Source of the DNA: Mesorhizobium zhangyense
GTDB lineage: Bacteria > Pseudomonadota > Alphaproteobacteria > Rhizobiales > Rhizobiaceae
DNA length: 64,000 nt
NCBI RefSeq assembly: GCF_011045115.1
Contig: NZ_JAAKZG010000012.1
Coordinates: forward strand, 1 to 64,000
Reading direction: 5' to 3'
Shown: positions 8,341-16,137 of the stretch, piece after piece
How the letters are laid out: every line of letters starts with the position of its first letter
How positions within the stretch are numbered: the first letter of the stretch is position 1
The notes under the pieces: model-generated
Told to the model about the DNA's origin: nothing
What the model saw: only the letters and a program-made list of their open reading frames with translations
Databases searched by the model: none
Translations under genes and position numbers: made by a program

Positions 8341-9899
8341 CAGGCCTTGAAGCTCAGCCGGTCGAGATAGAGGCGCTGTTCAAAGGGATCGTTGACAAAA
8401 CCATCGACGCGGTCGGAAACTGCGAAAATCTGGCTGTACCAGACGATTGGGATGGCAGGCAGATCCTCCTGAAGGATTTCGGTCAGGCGGCGACGGCTCG
8501 TCGCGCGAACCTTCTCATCCGTTTCACCATAGTAGGCATCGCAGAGCTTATCGAATTCCTCGTTGCGCCAGTTCGTGGCGCCCGTGTCCGACTGGTTGCG
8601 GGAATCCTCCACGACGAACTCGCTGGAAATGACCGCGATTCCGTCGGGTACGATCGCAAGATGGCGCGATGAGAAGCCAATGTCGAGCGTGCCGTTCTGC
8701 TTCGCCTCTACGATGGCGCTGGCTTCGCCGATGCTGATCGCCAGCTCGTAACCGACCGTCTTGAACATTGCCTGGAGTGCGGCGGCGATGACCGGCATCT
8801 CCGGGCGGTTCGGGAAGGTGCGGATGGTACCTGCGAAACGGACGCCATCTTTCGAGCGGATGCCGTCCGGCCCCTTCACCCAGCCTGCATCGTCCAGCAG
8901 GGCCTCGGCGGCGGCCATGTCATAGTCATAGCGAGGGAGGTCGTCGAAGTGCCAGTCCGGCATCACGGGCGGGAAGAGCTGCGTCGCCGCGAGATCGGCA
9001 TTGCGCATGATGGTCTTTGCTATGGCCGTCCGGTCGATCGCGAGGCTCAAGGCGCGGCGTGTGCGAACGTCGGAGAACTGTGGTTTGCCGCAGTCGGGGT
9101 AGAGAGCATGTACGCGGGGATTGATGACTTCATGCACTTGCATGGTACCGGAACTGGCGATCCGCGAGACGCTGGGTGTCGGGATGTTCATGATCACGTC
9201 CGCATCGCCCGCGAGCGCCATGTTGGCGCGGGTCTCGCCATTTGCGACGGCCTCGAATTCGGCCCGCTCCACAACGGGTTTCTCGCCCCAATAGCCGTCA
9301 TGACGCACCAGCGACAAGCGCCGTGGCAACTCGATGGCATCGACCTTGAATGGTCCCGTCGAGATTACCTGGGCGACCTGACCGTCCGGGCCGAACGCGG
9401 CCGGAGCGTAGACGCTGATTGCGTAGTCGCAGAGATATGCCGGCAGCGGTCCGAAAGGCTTTTCGAGATGGAATACGACCTCTTTCCCCTCGGCCGTGAT
9501 CGACGCGATGTGGACTGCCGACAAGCGCCTTGCCTGAGGAAGGAGTGCCTCCATCGAGGCCTTGACTGCCTCGGCGGTGACCGGGGTGCCGTCATGGAAG
9601 ACGATGCCCTCCCGCAACACGAAACGCCATTCTTTGGCATCGTCGGAGGCGGTCCAACTCGCGGCAAGGCAGGGCACGACGCTGCCGTCGGGCTGAAGCG
9701 CAGTCAATCCTTCGGCGATGCTTGCGCGGTTGAGGACGAAGCCGCTCTCGGCGGGTTGAATGCTCTTGAACTCCCAAGGCTGGATCGCGCGAATGCTCTT
9801 CGGTGCGTTTTCCTGTGCTTCAAGCCAACGCGGCGCGGCAAGAAGGGCGGCAAGCGTGCCGCTGCCAAGCAAGACTGTTCTGCGGGAAATATCGGTCAT
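8340..9899 (-). CDS. Family-5 extracellular solute-binding protein with Tat signal
   Basis: 519 residues. The N-terminus carries a twin-arginine signal (ISRRTVLLGSGTLAALLAAP), so export in folded, possibly cofactor-loaded form is likely. The mature part has the SBP_bac_5 pattern: AEGLTALQPDGSVVPCLAASW, a FHDGTPVTAEAVKASMEALL stretch, and RRALSLAIDRTAIAKTIM. Family members bind peptides, nickel, haem or metallophores. Its position behind a cobalamin riboswitch and a methyltransferase, ahead of the two permeases, suggests a ligand tied to B12 supply. The start at 9899 is supported by the signal-peptide position. Confidence 0.9.
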   Translation of the reverse strand: MTDISRRTVLLGSGTLAALLAAPRWLEAQENAPKSIRAIQPWEFKSIQPAESGFVLNRASIAEGLTALQPDGSVVPCLAASWTASDDAKEWRFVLREGIVFHDGTPVTAEAVKASMEALLPQARRLSAVHIASITAEGKEVVFHLEKPFGPLPAYLCDYAISVYAPAAFGPDGQVAQVISTGPFKVDAIELPRRLSLVRHDGYWGEKPVVERAEFEAVANGETRANMALAGDADVIMNIPTPSVSRIASSGTMQVHEVINPRVHALYPDCGKPQFSDVRTRRALSLAIDRTAIAKTIMRNADLAATQLFPPVMPDWHFDDLPRYDYDMAAAEALLDDAGWVKGPDGIRSKDGVRFAGTIRTFPNRPEMPVIAAALQAMFKTVGYELAISIGEASAIVEAKQNGTLDIGFSSRHLAIVPDGIAVISSEFVVEDSRNQSDTGATNWRNEEFDKLCDAYYGETDEKVRATSRRRLTEILQEDLPAIPIVWYSQIFAVSDRVDGFVNDPFEQRLYLDRLSFKA

Positions 9900-9953
9900 G
9901 AAATCCTCTGGATGTGTTCAATGGGGCTCAGGTTTCGGATGGGCGACGTGCAG

Positions 9954-10736
9954 TCATGATGAAGGACCGGCCGAGCGACTGCAGAAGGCCAAGACGGTCG
10001 CGCCACAGCCGGCTGCACGAAGCTGGGACGCCAGGACCCCCTGGAGCGGACCTGTGTGACCGTCGGTGAAGCCGGCGTCGCGCAGCATCCCGGTAAGTCG
10101 GTCTGGGAGCAGTCCTTCCCGGAAATAGAGCTGATCCTGGATCAGGCGGTGCGCGACCGCGTCATAGAGGACTGCGCGCGGTGAGATGCGGTCCCATATC
10201 TTTGCGACCCGAGCCGCTACCTTCGCGACAAGTGCCTGGTGCTGCCAGTTGCCGTCGATGATCACGAGGTGCCCGCCGGGTTTCAGGACACGCAGCCAGT
10301 CGCGGAACGCGTCTTCTGGAGCCAGCAGGGTCCAGACGAGATGCCTGCAGACGACCGCGTCATAGCGCCCGTCCGGAAGCATCGCGTTCTCGGCATCGCC
10401 GAGATAGAACCTGACATCATTGCCATGCTTCCTGCTGGCTCGCTCAATCATCGCCTCGGAAAGATCGAGACCTTCCACCTCGCAACCAAGCGCCCGCAGC
10501 ACGCGTGTGAATTCGCCGGTCCCGCTCGCCAGCTCCAGAACGCGGCCGCCGCCGATACCCTCGGCGCTGTCGCCGATCAACCGTTTCCAGGTCGCCAGTT
10601 CGCGCTTGGAATGGATCCCGTGGGCGGGAGATTGATCGAACGTTTCCGAGCGACGCGACCAGTATTCGCGAATCTGCTCCTTCACATCGAAGTTCGAGCG
10701 CACGTGCGTCGTGTGGAGATATGGAACGTCGTGCAT
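9954..10736 (-). CDS. Class I SAM-dependent methyltransferase in the B12-regulated operon
   Basis: 260 residues. Motif I VLELASGTGEF (residues 66-76) and the acidic motif EVEGLDLSEAMI define the SAM pocket, and ALLPDG-like and VLKPGGHLVIID motifs follow. This is a UbiE/COQ5-like small-molecule methyltransferase fold. The ATG at 10736 was chosen because longer readings in this frame extend back through the riboswitch, which is untranslated. The gene is the first of the operon, 54 bases before the binding protein. The acceptor is unknown. A corrinoid intermediate or a metal-chelating ligand would fit the control by cobalamin, but that is inference. Confidence 0.85.
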   Translation of the reverse strand: MHDVPYLHTTHVRSNFDVKEQIREYWSRRSETFDQSPAHGIHSKRELATWKRLIGDSAEGIGGGRVLELASGTGEFTRVLRALGCEVEGLDLSEAMIERASRKHGNDVRFYLGDAENAMLPDGRYDAVVCRHLVWTLLAPEDAFRDWLRVLKPGGHLVIIDGNWQHQALVAKVAARVAKIWDRISPRAVLYDAVAHRLIQDQLYFREGLLPDRLTGMLRDAGFTDGHTGPLQGVLASQLRAAGCGATVLAFCSRSAGPSS

Positions 10737-10762
10737 GGCGGACCCGGCCGAGCCTTTTACGA

Positions 10763-10825
10763 GCGGGGTGCGCCTGGGACCGCTTCGCCGTGGGAGGCCA
10801 AGCCGAAGCCTCCGAGACACCCCGC
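10763..10825 (-). promoter_or_regulatory. Leader hairpin after the riboswitch (candidate expression platform)
   Basis: On the minus transcript an 8-bp perfect stem GCGGGGTG (10818-10825) pairs with CACCCCGC (10763-10770). Between the arms is a smaller hairpin formed by GGAGGC and GCCTCC. No U tract follows, so control may act on translation of the methyltransferase gene, whose start lies 27 bases further on, rather than by intrinsic termination. Confidence 0.45.
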
Positions 10826-10844
10826 CCGGCGACAGTCCATGGTT

Positions 10845-11008
10845 TCGATGGCAGGTTTCCTGGCTCGCGGAGAATGCCTGACGCCTTCCCGGGATCACCC
10901 AGTGGCATATGTCAGGCTCATACCGCTTACAGTTGCGGGGGCAGCCGCGGCTTTGGACGATACCGTCCACACCGCATTCCCTTTTAACCTCTCGCAAGAG
11001 AGGCACCA
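10845..11008 (-). promoter_or_regulatory. Cobalamin riboswitch
   Basis: On the minus strand the conserved parts occur in the standard order. They are GGTGCC at the 5' end (11007-11002), GGTTAAAAGGGAA, GCTGCCCCCGCAACTGTAAG, CCACTG, GGGAAGGCG, and finally the B12 box AGCCAGGAAACCTGCC near 10865-10850. This is the class-I (btuB-type) adenosylcobalamin aptamer. It lies upstream of the methyltransferase-ABC transporter operon, and such aptamers switch genes off when cobalamin is abundant. It is untranslated, so open frames through it are accidental. Confidence 0.95.
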
Positions 11009-11831
11009 TCAAAGAATGGGTTAGCCAAAGCATCGTCGATACACAAGATATAGGGCTGAAGATTCTGTCGAACGCTGCCTGAAATCGAGTCGCTAATCAT
11101 GAGCAACAAAGTGGCAGCTGTTCGAATGAACCTGGGAGATCGCTAAAAGGCAGTTTTACGGTAGAAGCTGTTCGACAGCGACCAGTTTGGTGCCGACCCC
11201 CAAGCTGCCGGGCGGCAACGCGCCCCGCTCAAGACGCTGATTAGCCGCCGCCTAAACGGCTAGGAGGGGTCGCTTCCTGCCATATTGGCCCTTCACGCGA
11301 AGCGAGACCTAATGAATTGTTCGAACTCGGGACTAGGCCTTACCGTGTGAGTCGCGATGTAATGGCGACAGCCTTCCGGCCAATGCCATCCTTCTAACTC
11401 GTACTCGACGCTGCCGTTTTTTCAACCGCATAAGCGGCACTGAGAAAATCCGTGAAATGTCATCCTTTCCGCCAGGGCTTCAGTTCGATCGAGCGCTGCG
11501 AGGAAAGATGACAGTCCACTCCATGCCGGATTGCAAGCCGGCCAAGGCAGTTCCGATACTTTATCGACGCTCTGCCGCCAAAACCCCTCCCGCCTTGTTT
11601 GGTTCCCCAAAAATTTTCCTCCTGCATAGAAGCAGAACGCGCGGCCGAAGTGCGGTTGATAGTGGAGCGCTTTCGCCTACGGTTTGAGATAGTTAACCTT
11701 TGCTACTTGCTGCTCCAGTCGAATGCTGCAGCGACGGCAGATTTACATGTGAACCGGGGTGAGACCTAGCGTAGATCACTGTAGAAACTTTTCGCCGTCG
11801 ATATCGGTGATTTTGAGAGGATGGGCGGCAG
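11009..11831. other. Long intergenic region without a supported gene
   Basis: About 820 bases between the riboswitch and the end of the LysR gene. Short frames exist (for example 11457-11687 plus and 11422-11610 minus) but have no ribosome site or recognisable domain. The promoter for the riboswitch transcript should fall at about 11020-11080. No tRNA or insertion-sequence end was recognised. Confidence 0.5.
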
Positions 11832-12737
11832 TCATCCACCGCCGCCCATCGTCACGGACATGAAGGCGCGGAAGGTGGCGCCGGCAGGGCCGATGGGCCG
11901 GTTGCGCGACCATGCCAGGCCGACATCCATGCTGGGGATCGGCTCGACGAGGCCGCGAACCTCGATCCGCTGTCCCTCGAGCGACCATGGCCTGTAAACC
12001 ATGTCTGACAGCACGGTAACGCCTATTCCCGCAGCCACCAGGGAGCGCACGGCCTCCACCGAACTTGTCGTCAGAACGGTTTTGGGTGTGAGGCCTGCGT
12101 TGTCCCAATAGCGAGACGCGGTCTTGCGTGCTTCGTCGACGGTCAGCATGATGTAGTCCTCGGCCGCGACATCGGCGAGGGTAATGTCCTTTCGGCCGAG
12201 CAGGTGATGATCGGCTGAAAGCCACAGCCGGCGGTTTGAGCGCATCAGCACTTCCTGGACGAGGTCGTCGGTATGCGCCAGGTTGGAGACCAGCATGACC
12301 GCCATGTCGATCTCCCCCCGCAGCAAGCCCTGCTCGAGCTCCTCTCTCGGAAGCTCGAGCAGCTCGACGTCGATTTGCGGATAGGTTTTGCGAAAACGCG
12401 CATAGTGCCGCGACATGTAGTAGCCGACGACCGTATAGGTCATGCCCAGGCGGAGCTTGCCGGACAGCCCGCTCTTTTCACGCAGCGGGCTCCGCACCGC
12501 GGCGGCGACCGCGCCGGTTATGACCCGCGCATGTTCCAGAAATCGCGACCCCTCCATAGTCAGTCTGACGCCGGTGTGGGTGCGTTCAAAAAGCTTTACC
12601 GCCAGGTCCGCCTCCAGCCCCTTGATGGCGGCGGTGACTGCCGACTGCGAGAGATTCAGCTCGGCCGCCGCGTGGCTGACCTGGCCAGTTTCCGCCGTCG
12701 CAATGAAATAATCGAGTTGTTTCAGTGTGATGGTCAT
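11832..12737 (-). CDS. LysR-family regulator divergent from the pxp operon
   Basis: 301 residues. The N-terminal winged helix is canonical (LDYFIATAETGQVSHAAAEL, then LNLSQSAVTAAIKGLEADL and LFERTHTGVRLT). The C-terminal effector domain begins near residue 90 with GKLRLGMTYTVVGYYM. It is transcribed away from pxpA with a 127-base shared region that contains a perfect inverted repeat at 12759-12782. LysR proteins usually control the divergent operon and themselves in response to a pathway compound. Because the same upstream sequence precedes the molybdenum-hydroxylase operon, I infer that this regulator may control both. Confidence 0.92.
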   Translation of the reverse strand: MTITLKQLDYFIATAETGQVSHAAAELNLSQSAVTAAIKGLEADLAVKLFERTHTGVRLTMEGSRFLEHARVITGAVAAAVRSPLREKSGLSGKLRLGMTYTVVGYYMSRHYARFRKTYPQIDVELLELPREELEQGLLRGEIDMAVMLVSNLAHTDDLVQEVLMRSNRRLWLSADHHLLGRKDITLADVAAEDYIMLTVDEARKTASRYWDNAGLTPKTVLTTSSVEAVRSLVAAGIGVTVLSDMVYRPWSLEGQRIEVRGLVEPIPSMDVGLAWSRNRPIGPAGATFRAFMSVTMGGGG

Positions 12738-12751
12738 GACCTTGGTCCAAG

Positions 12752-12864
12752 TATCTGTTTTTTTGATATCACAATCAAAAAACTACTATTTCACAAGTCC
12801 CCCGCGTTGCGTAAAAAATGCTGCAACGCCACAAAAGATGGCAGCTTTGAGGGGTAACAACACG
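12752..12864 (+). promoter_or_regulatory. Promoter and conserved leader, copy A
   Basis: This 113-base block ends at the pxpA start codon and is matched by a 114-base block before the molybdenum-hydroxylase operon. Blocks shared with copy B are TATCTGTTTTTT (12752-12763), GATAT, ACTATTTCACA (12785-12795), ATGCTGCAACGCCACAAAA (12818-12836, one change), GATGGCAG (12837-12844) and GAGGGGTAA (12849-12857). A plausible -10 is TACTAT with TTTGAT about 16 bases before it, which would put the three downstream blocks in the transcribed leader. GAGGGG serves as the ribosome site. Confidence 0.75.
12759..12782. promoter_or_regulatory. Inverted repeat, candidate LysR operator
   Basis: Arms TTTTTTGAT (12759-12767) and ATCAAAAAA (12774-12782) are perfectly complementary, with a six-base spacer. 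The repeat overlaps the predicted -35 of the pxp promoter and lies between the divergent LysR and pxpA genes. In copy B the left arm is kept but the right arm is degenerate. Confidence 0.5.
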
Positions 12865-13587
12865 ATGACTGTCACACTGAACTGTGACATGGGCGAGAGC
12901 TTTGGCCTTTATAAAATGGGCGATGATGCTGGCATGATGCCGCTTATCGACGTAGCCAATGTCGCCTGTGGTTTTCACGCTTCCGACCCGGATCATATCC
13001 AATCGACCGTGCTTCGCGCAAAAGCCAACGGCGTCAAGGTTGGCGCTCATCCAGGCTTGCCCGACCTCCAGGGTTTTGGCCGACGCGAGATGCGCATGAC
13101 GCGCGACGAAGTGAGGAACAGCGTCGTCTACCAGGTGGGAGCGCTCATGGGCTTCCTTAAGGCAGAGGGCGTGGAACTCCACCACATCAAGCCGCATGGC
13201 AGCCTGTATTTCATGGCGACGCAACAGGAAGCCGTTGCGCATGGTGTGTGCGACGCTGCCGAAATCTTCGGTGTGCCGCTCTTCGGCATGACCGGAACCC
13301 TGCACGAGAAGGTCTATCAAGAACGCGGCATTCCATTCGTCGCCGAGTTCTACGCCGATCTGGACTATGACGCTTCCGGCAAGCTCATCGTGACGCGAGT
13401 GCATGACGCCAAGGACCCTGCGGCGATGGCCGAGCGCTGCGTGCGCGCCATCACCGAGGGCAAGGGCACGACGGAAGATGGAGGCGTCTTCCCGGTTCGC
13501 TGCGAAACCATCTGCGTCCATTCCGACACGCCGAATGCCCTCGAAATTGCAAAGGCCGTGCGCGACGCCATCGCGCCCTGGCATTAA
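12865..13587 (+). CDS. pxpA: LamB/YcsF family protein, 5-oxoprolinase subunit A-like
   Basis: 240 residues covering the whole family. The N-terminal NCDMGESFGLYKMGDD, NVACGFHASDP and VGAHPGLPDLQGFGRREM hold the conserved Asp/His/Glu residues, and HHIKPHGSLY and CVHSDTP follow. PxpA, with PxpB and PxpC, makes the ATP-dependent 5-oxoproline (pyroglutamate) amidohydrolase; related proteins may act on other lactams. The start at 12865 fits the family start and the GAGGGG ribosome site; an upstream reading from 12727 would cover the promoter. It leads an operon with BCCP, biotin carboxylase, pxpB and pxpC. A second, divergent paralogue lies at 24386-25105. Confidence 0.92.
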   Translation: MTVTLNCDMGESFGLYKMGDDAGMMPLIDVANVACGFHASDPDHIQSTVLRAKANGVKVGAHPGLPDLQGFGRREMRMTRDEVRNSVVYQVGALMGFLKAEGVELHHIKPHGSLYFMATQQEAVAHGVCDAAEIFGVPLFGMTGTLHEKVYQERGIPFVAEFYADLDYDASGKLIVTRVHDAKDPAAMAERCVRAITEGKGTTEDGGVFPVRCETICVHSDTPNALEIAKAVRDAIAPWH

Positions 13588-13597
13588 AGTCGATCCC

Positions 13598-13621
13598 AGC
13601 CGTCCCTACGGGCGGCTTTTT
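13598..13621 (+). terminator. Intra-operon hairpin terminator after pxpA
   Basis: An 8-bp stem, AGCCGTCC with GGGCGGCT (one G-U pair) and loop CTAC, is followed by four T. It lies between pxpA and the BCCP gene with only about 30 bases to the next start. It probably lowers expression of the downstream carboxylase genes relative to pxpA rather than ending the operon. Confidence 0.65.
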
Positions 13622-13653
13622 ATCAGTTAGTCCGCAGATTTTTGGAGTTCGTT

Positions 13654-13887
13654 ATGGCCCAGATTCTTTCGCCTCTTCCTGGTACCTTCTATCGGAGCCC
13701 TTCACCCGACAAGCCGCCTTACAAGGTTGACGGCGATGCGGTGGCGGCGGGAGACGTCATCGGTCTCATTGAGGTGATGAAGTCGTTCCATGAGGTCACG
13801 GCCGAGGCGTCCGGCACCAACATCCGCTTCCTTGCCGACAACGAGGATCCCGTTATGGCGGGCGCCCCTCTCGCGGACGTCGATTGA
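13654..13887 (+). CDS. Small biotin carboxyl carrier protein
   Basis: 77 residues, consisting of only the biotinyl/lipoyl domain. The biotin attachment motif is IEVMKSF with Lys43, and the flanking GDVIG and GAPLADVD segments are typical of the hammerhead fold. It lacks the long N-terminal part of classical AccB, so it is probably a dedicated carrier. The ATG at 13654 was preferred to an upstream one at 13642 because MAQILSPLPG matches the usual domain start. The stop overlaps the biotin carboxylase start. Its likely partner is that carboxylase together with the PxpB/PxpC pair. Confidence 0.88.
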   Translation: MAQILSPLPGTFYRSPSPDKPPYKVDGDAVAAGDVIGLIEVMKSFHEVTAEASGTNIRFLADNEDPVMAGAPLADVD

Positions 13888-15251
13888 TGCTGAAGAAACT
13901 TCTGATTGCCAACCGGGGCGAGATAGCAGTCAGGATCATCCGCGCCGCGCAGGATCTGGGTATCGCCACCGTGGCGGTGCATTCAGCGGCCGACACTGAG
14001 TCGCTGCATGTCCAACTGGCCGACGAGGCCGTCGACATTGGCCCGCCGGCGGCGAAGAAGTCCTATCTGAACATCGACGCGCTTTTGAAGGCGGCCCGTG
14101 ATACCGGCTGTGACAGCGTTCACCCCGGCTATGGGTTCCTCGCTGAAAATGCTGCGTTTTCCGATGCAGTCACTGCTGCCGGACTGGTCTTCGTCGGTCC
14201 ATCCGGGGAGGCGATCCGCCTGATGGGCGACAAGGTATCCGCGCGTTCGGCAGCAGCAGCCGCCCATGTTCCGGTGGTGCCGGGCTCAACGGGCCGGGTA
14301 GAGGGCATCGAGGCAGCCCGCGAGGTGCTGATTGACACTGGCTTTCCGGTGATGATCAAGGCTGCCGCAGGTGGCGGCGGGCGGGGAATCCGCATCGCCA
14401 ACTCGCTGGCCGAATTCGAGCAAGCCTTTCCGCAGGCCGAGGCCGAAGCGCTCGCAGCCTTCGGCGACGGTGGGCTCTATATGGAAAAGGTCATCGGCAA
14501 GGCCCGCCATATCGAGGTTCAGGTGCTGGCGGACGGAAAAGACGCCATTCACTGCTACGAGCGCGAGTGCTCGCTGCAGCGGCGGCGGCAGAAGGTGTGG
14601 GAAGAGGCGCCGTCACGCGCTTTGCCTGATCGGGTGCGGCAAGAGCTCTGCGCTTCGGCGGTCGCGCTGGCAAAGGCCGTCGGCTATTCCGGCGCGGGCA
14701 CGGTGGAATATCTTTACGACGACGAAGCCGACCGCTTCTACTTCATCGAGATGAACACCCGCATTCAGGTGGAGCATCCGGTCACCGAGGCGATCACTGG
14801 CATCGATCTCGTTGCCGAGATGCTGCGCATCGCCGGCGGCGAGAAGCTGCGGCTTCGCCAGGGCGATGTTTTGGTCAGGGGACATGCGATCGAGGTGCGG
14901 CTCAATGCCGAGGATCCCGCGAGGGATTTTGCACCGTTCCCCGGCCAGGTCGGCGAGCTTCGCATACCGGGCGGTCCCGGCGTGCGCTTCGATTCCATGC
15001 TCTATCAGGGCTATCAGGTGCCGCCCTTCTACGACTCGCTGCTCGCCAAGCTGATCGTTCACGCCGAGACGCGGGAGGCCGCGATCACCCGTCTTGCCCG
15101 CGCGCTTCGCGAGCTGAAGATCGGTGGCCTCAAGACAACCAAGCCGCTCTTTCTCGCGCTTGCCGCCGACCCGTCGGTGCAGGCCGGGGAGGTGCATACA
15201 CGCTGGCTGGAAGGCTGGCTCACCGAAAACGCTGCAGCATTGGCAGACTGA
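13887..15251 (+). CDS. Biotin carboxylase subunit
   Basis: 454 residues with the full biotin carboxylase layout. The N-terminal domain is KKLLIANRGEIAVRIIRAAQ. The ATP-grasp has the glycine-rich loop KAAAGGGGRGIR, the segment HIEVQVLADG, and ECSLQRRRQKVWEEAPS. The active-site FYFIEMNTRIQVEHPVTE follows, and then the C-terminal domain. It should carboxylate the biotin on the small carrier using ATP and bicarbonate. Its length equals AccC, but no AccA/AccD-type carboxyltransferase is nearby; the likely carboxyltransferase here is PxpB/PxpC, whose relatives are the carboxyltransferase domain of urea carboxylase. It starts at ATG 13887, overlapping the carrier stop. Confidence 0.92.
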   Translation: MLKKLLIANRGEIAVRIIRAAQDLGIATVAVHSAADTESLHVQLADEAVDIGPPAAKKSYLNIDALLKAARDTGCDSVHPGYGFLAENAAFSDAVTAAGLVFVGPSGEAIRLMGDKVSARSAAAAAHVPVVPGSTGRVEGIEAAREVLIDTGFPVMIKAAAGGGGRGIRIANSLAEFEQAFPQAEAEALAAFGDGGLYMEKVIGKARHIEVQVLADGKDAIHCYERECSLQRRRQKVWEEAPSRALPDRVRQELCASAVALAKAVGYSGAGTVEYLYDDEADRFYFIEMNTRIQVEHPVTEAITGIDLVAEMLRIAGGEKLRLRQGDVLVRGHAIEVRLNAEDPARDFAPFPGQVGELRIPGGPGVRFDSMLYQGYQVPPFYDSLLAKLIVHAETREAAITRLARALRELKIGGLKTTKPLFLALAADPSVQAGEVHTRWLEGWLTENAAALAD

Positions 15252-15261
15252 AAGGAGACCG

Positions 15262-16137
15262 ATGTCGATACGTTTCAACTTCGGCGGTGACGAACACATC
15301 TTCGGCGAAGTGTCCGAGGAGATGTCGCTGGCCTCTTTCTTCACCGGCCTTTCAATGACCAACGCGGTGCGCGCTGCCAACATCAAAGGTGTGACGGAAA
15401 TCTGCCCGGCGAATGCCAGTTTTCAGATACGGTTCAATCCGGACCTGCTCGCACCGCAGGACCTGCTCGCCGAGCTCCAGTCGATGGAAGAGGCAGCTTC
15501 CAAGGCAGATCCGGTGCTGAAGACCCGGATCATCGAACTGCCGGTTTATTTCCAGGATCCGTGGACGCATGAAACCTGCCTGCGCTTCCGCGAGCGTCAT
15601 CAGGATCCCTCGTCCACCGATCTCGAATATTCGGCTCGTATCAATGGCTATGCCACGGTGGAGGAGTTTATCGCAGCCTATTCCGGCCAGCCCTGGTTCG
15701 TCTCTATGGTCGGTTTTGTCGCCGGCTTGCCTTTCCTGTACCAGATGGTCGAGCGCCAAAAGCAGATTCAGGCGCCGAAATATCTGCGCCCGCGCACCGA
15801 CACACCGAAGCTCACCATTGGTCATGGCGGGTGCTTTGCGGCGATCTATTCGGTGCGAGGGGCGGGCGGCTACCAGATGTACGGAGTGACCCCGGCCCCT
15901 ATCTACGATCCGGCCAGGAAGGTGCGCTACCTCTCCGACGAGATGTGCCTGTTCAAGCCGGGCGATATCGTCAAGTTCAAGTCCATAAGTCGCGACGAAT
16001 ATGACGCCACGTTTGAGGAGATCGAAGCGAACCGATGGCAGCCAACGGTGCGCGAATGCACCTTCAGCCTCACCGACTTCAATCGCGATATCTACGGCAC
16101 CAACGCAAAGCTTATGGAGCTTATCAATGGCCGTTAA
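15262..16137 (+). CDS. pxpB: PxpB/KipI-type protein (allophanate hydrolase subunit 1 family)
   Basis: 291 residues. The core shows the AHS1/KipI pattern: IIELPVYFQDPWTHE, DLEYSARINGYATVEEFIAAY, MVGFVAGLPFLYQM, and TIGHGGCFAAIYSVRGAGGYQMYGVTP near the C-terminus. It carries an N-terminal extension relative to short KipI (about 230 residues). AAGGAG lies seven bases before the ATG 15262. Relatives form the 5-oxoprolinase complex with PxpC and PxpA, and also half of the carboxyltransferase domain of urea carboxylase. Its stop overlaps the pxpC start by 11 bases. Confidence 0.88.
   Translation: MSIRFNFGGDEHIFGEVSEEMSLASFFTGLSMTNAVRAANIKGVTEICPANASFQIRFNPDLLAPQDLLAELQSMEEAASKADPVLKTRIIELPVYFQDPWTHETCLRFRERHQDPSSTDLEYSARINGYATVEEFIAAYSGQPWFVSMVGFVAGLPFLYQMVERQKQIQAPKYLRPRTDTPKLTIGHGGCFAAIYSVRGAGGYQMYGVTPAPIYDPARKVRYLSDEMCLFKPGDIVKFKSISRDEYDATFEEIEANRWQPTVRECTFSLTDFNRDIYGTNAKLMELINGR

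Noticed and set aside
9954-11033. A 359-codon reading of the methyltransferase starting at 11033
   Set aside because: The first 99 codons run through a complete cobalamin riboswitch and its leader; the family begins at the ATG at 10736.
11457-11687. A short plus-strand frame in the 11.0-11.8 kb gap
   Set aside because: No ribosome site, no recognisable domain and atypical composition.
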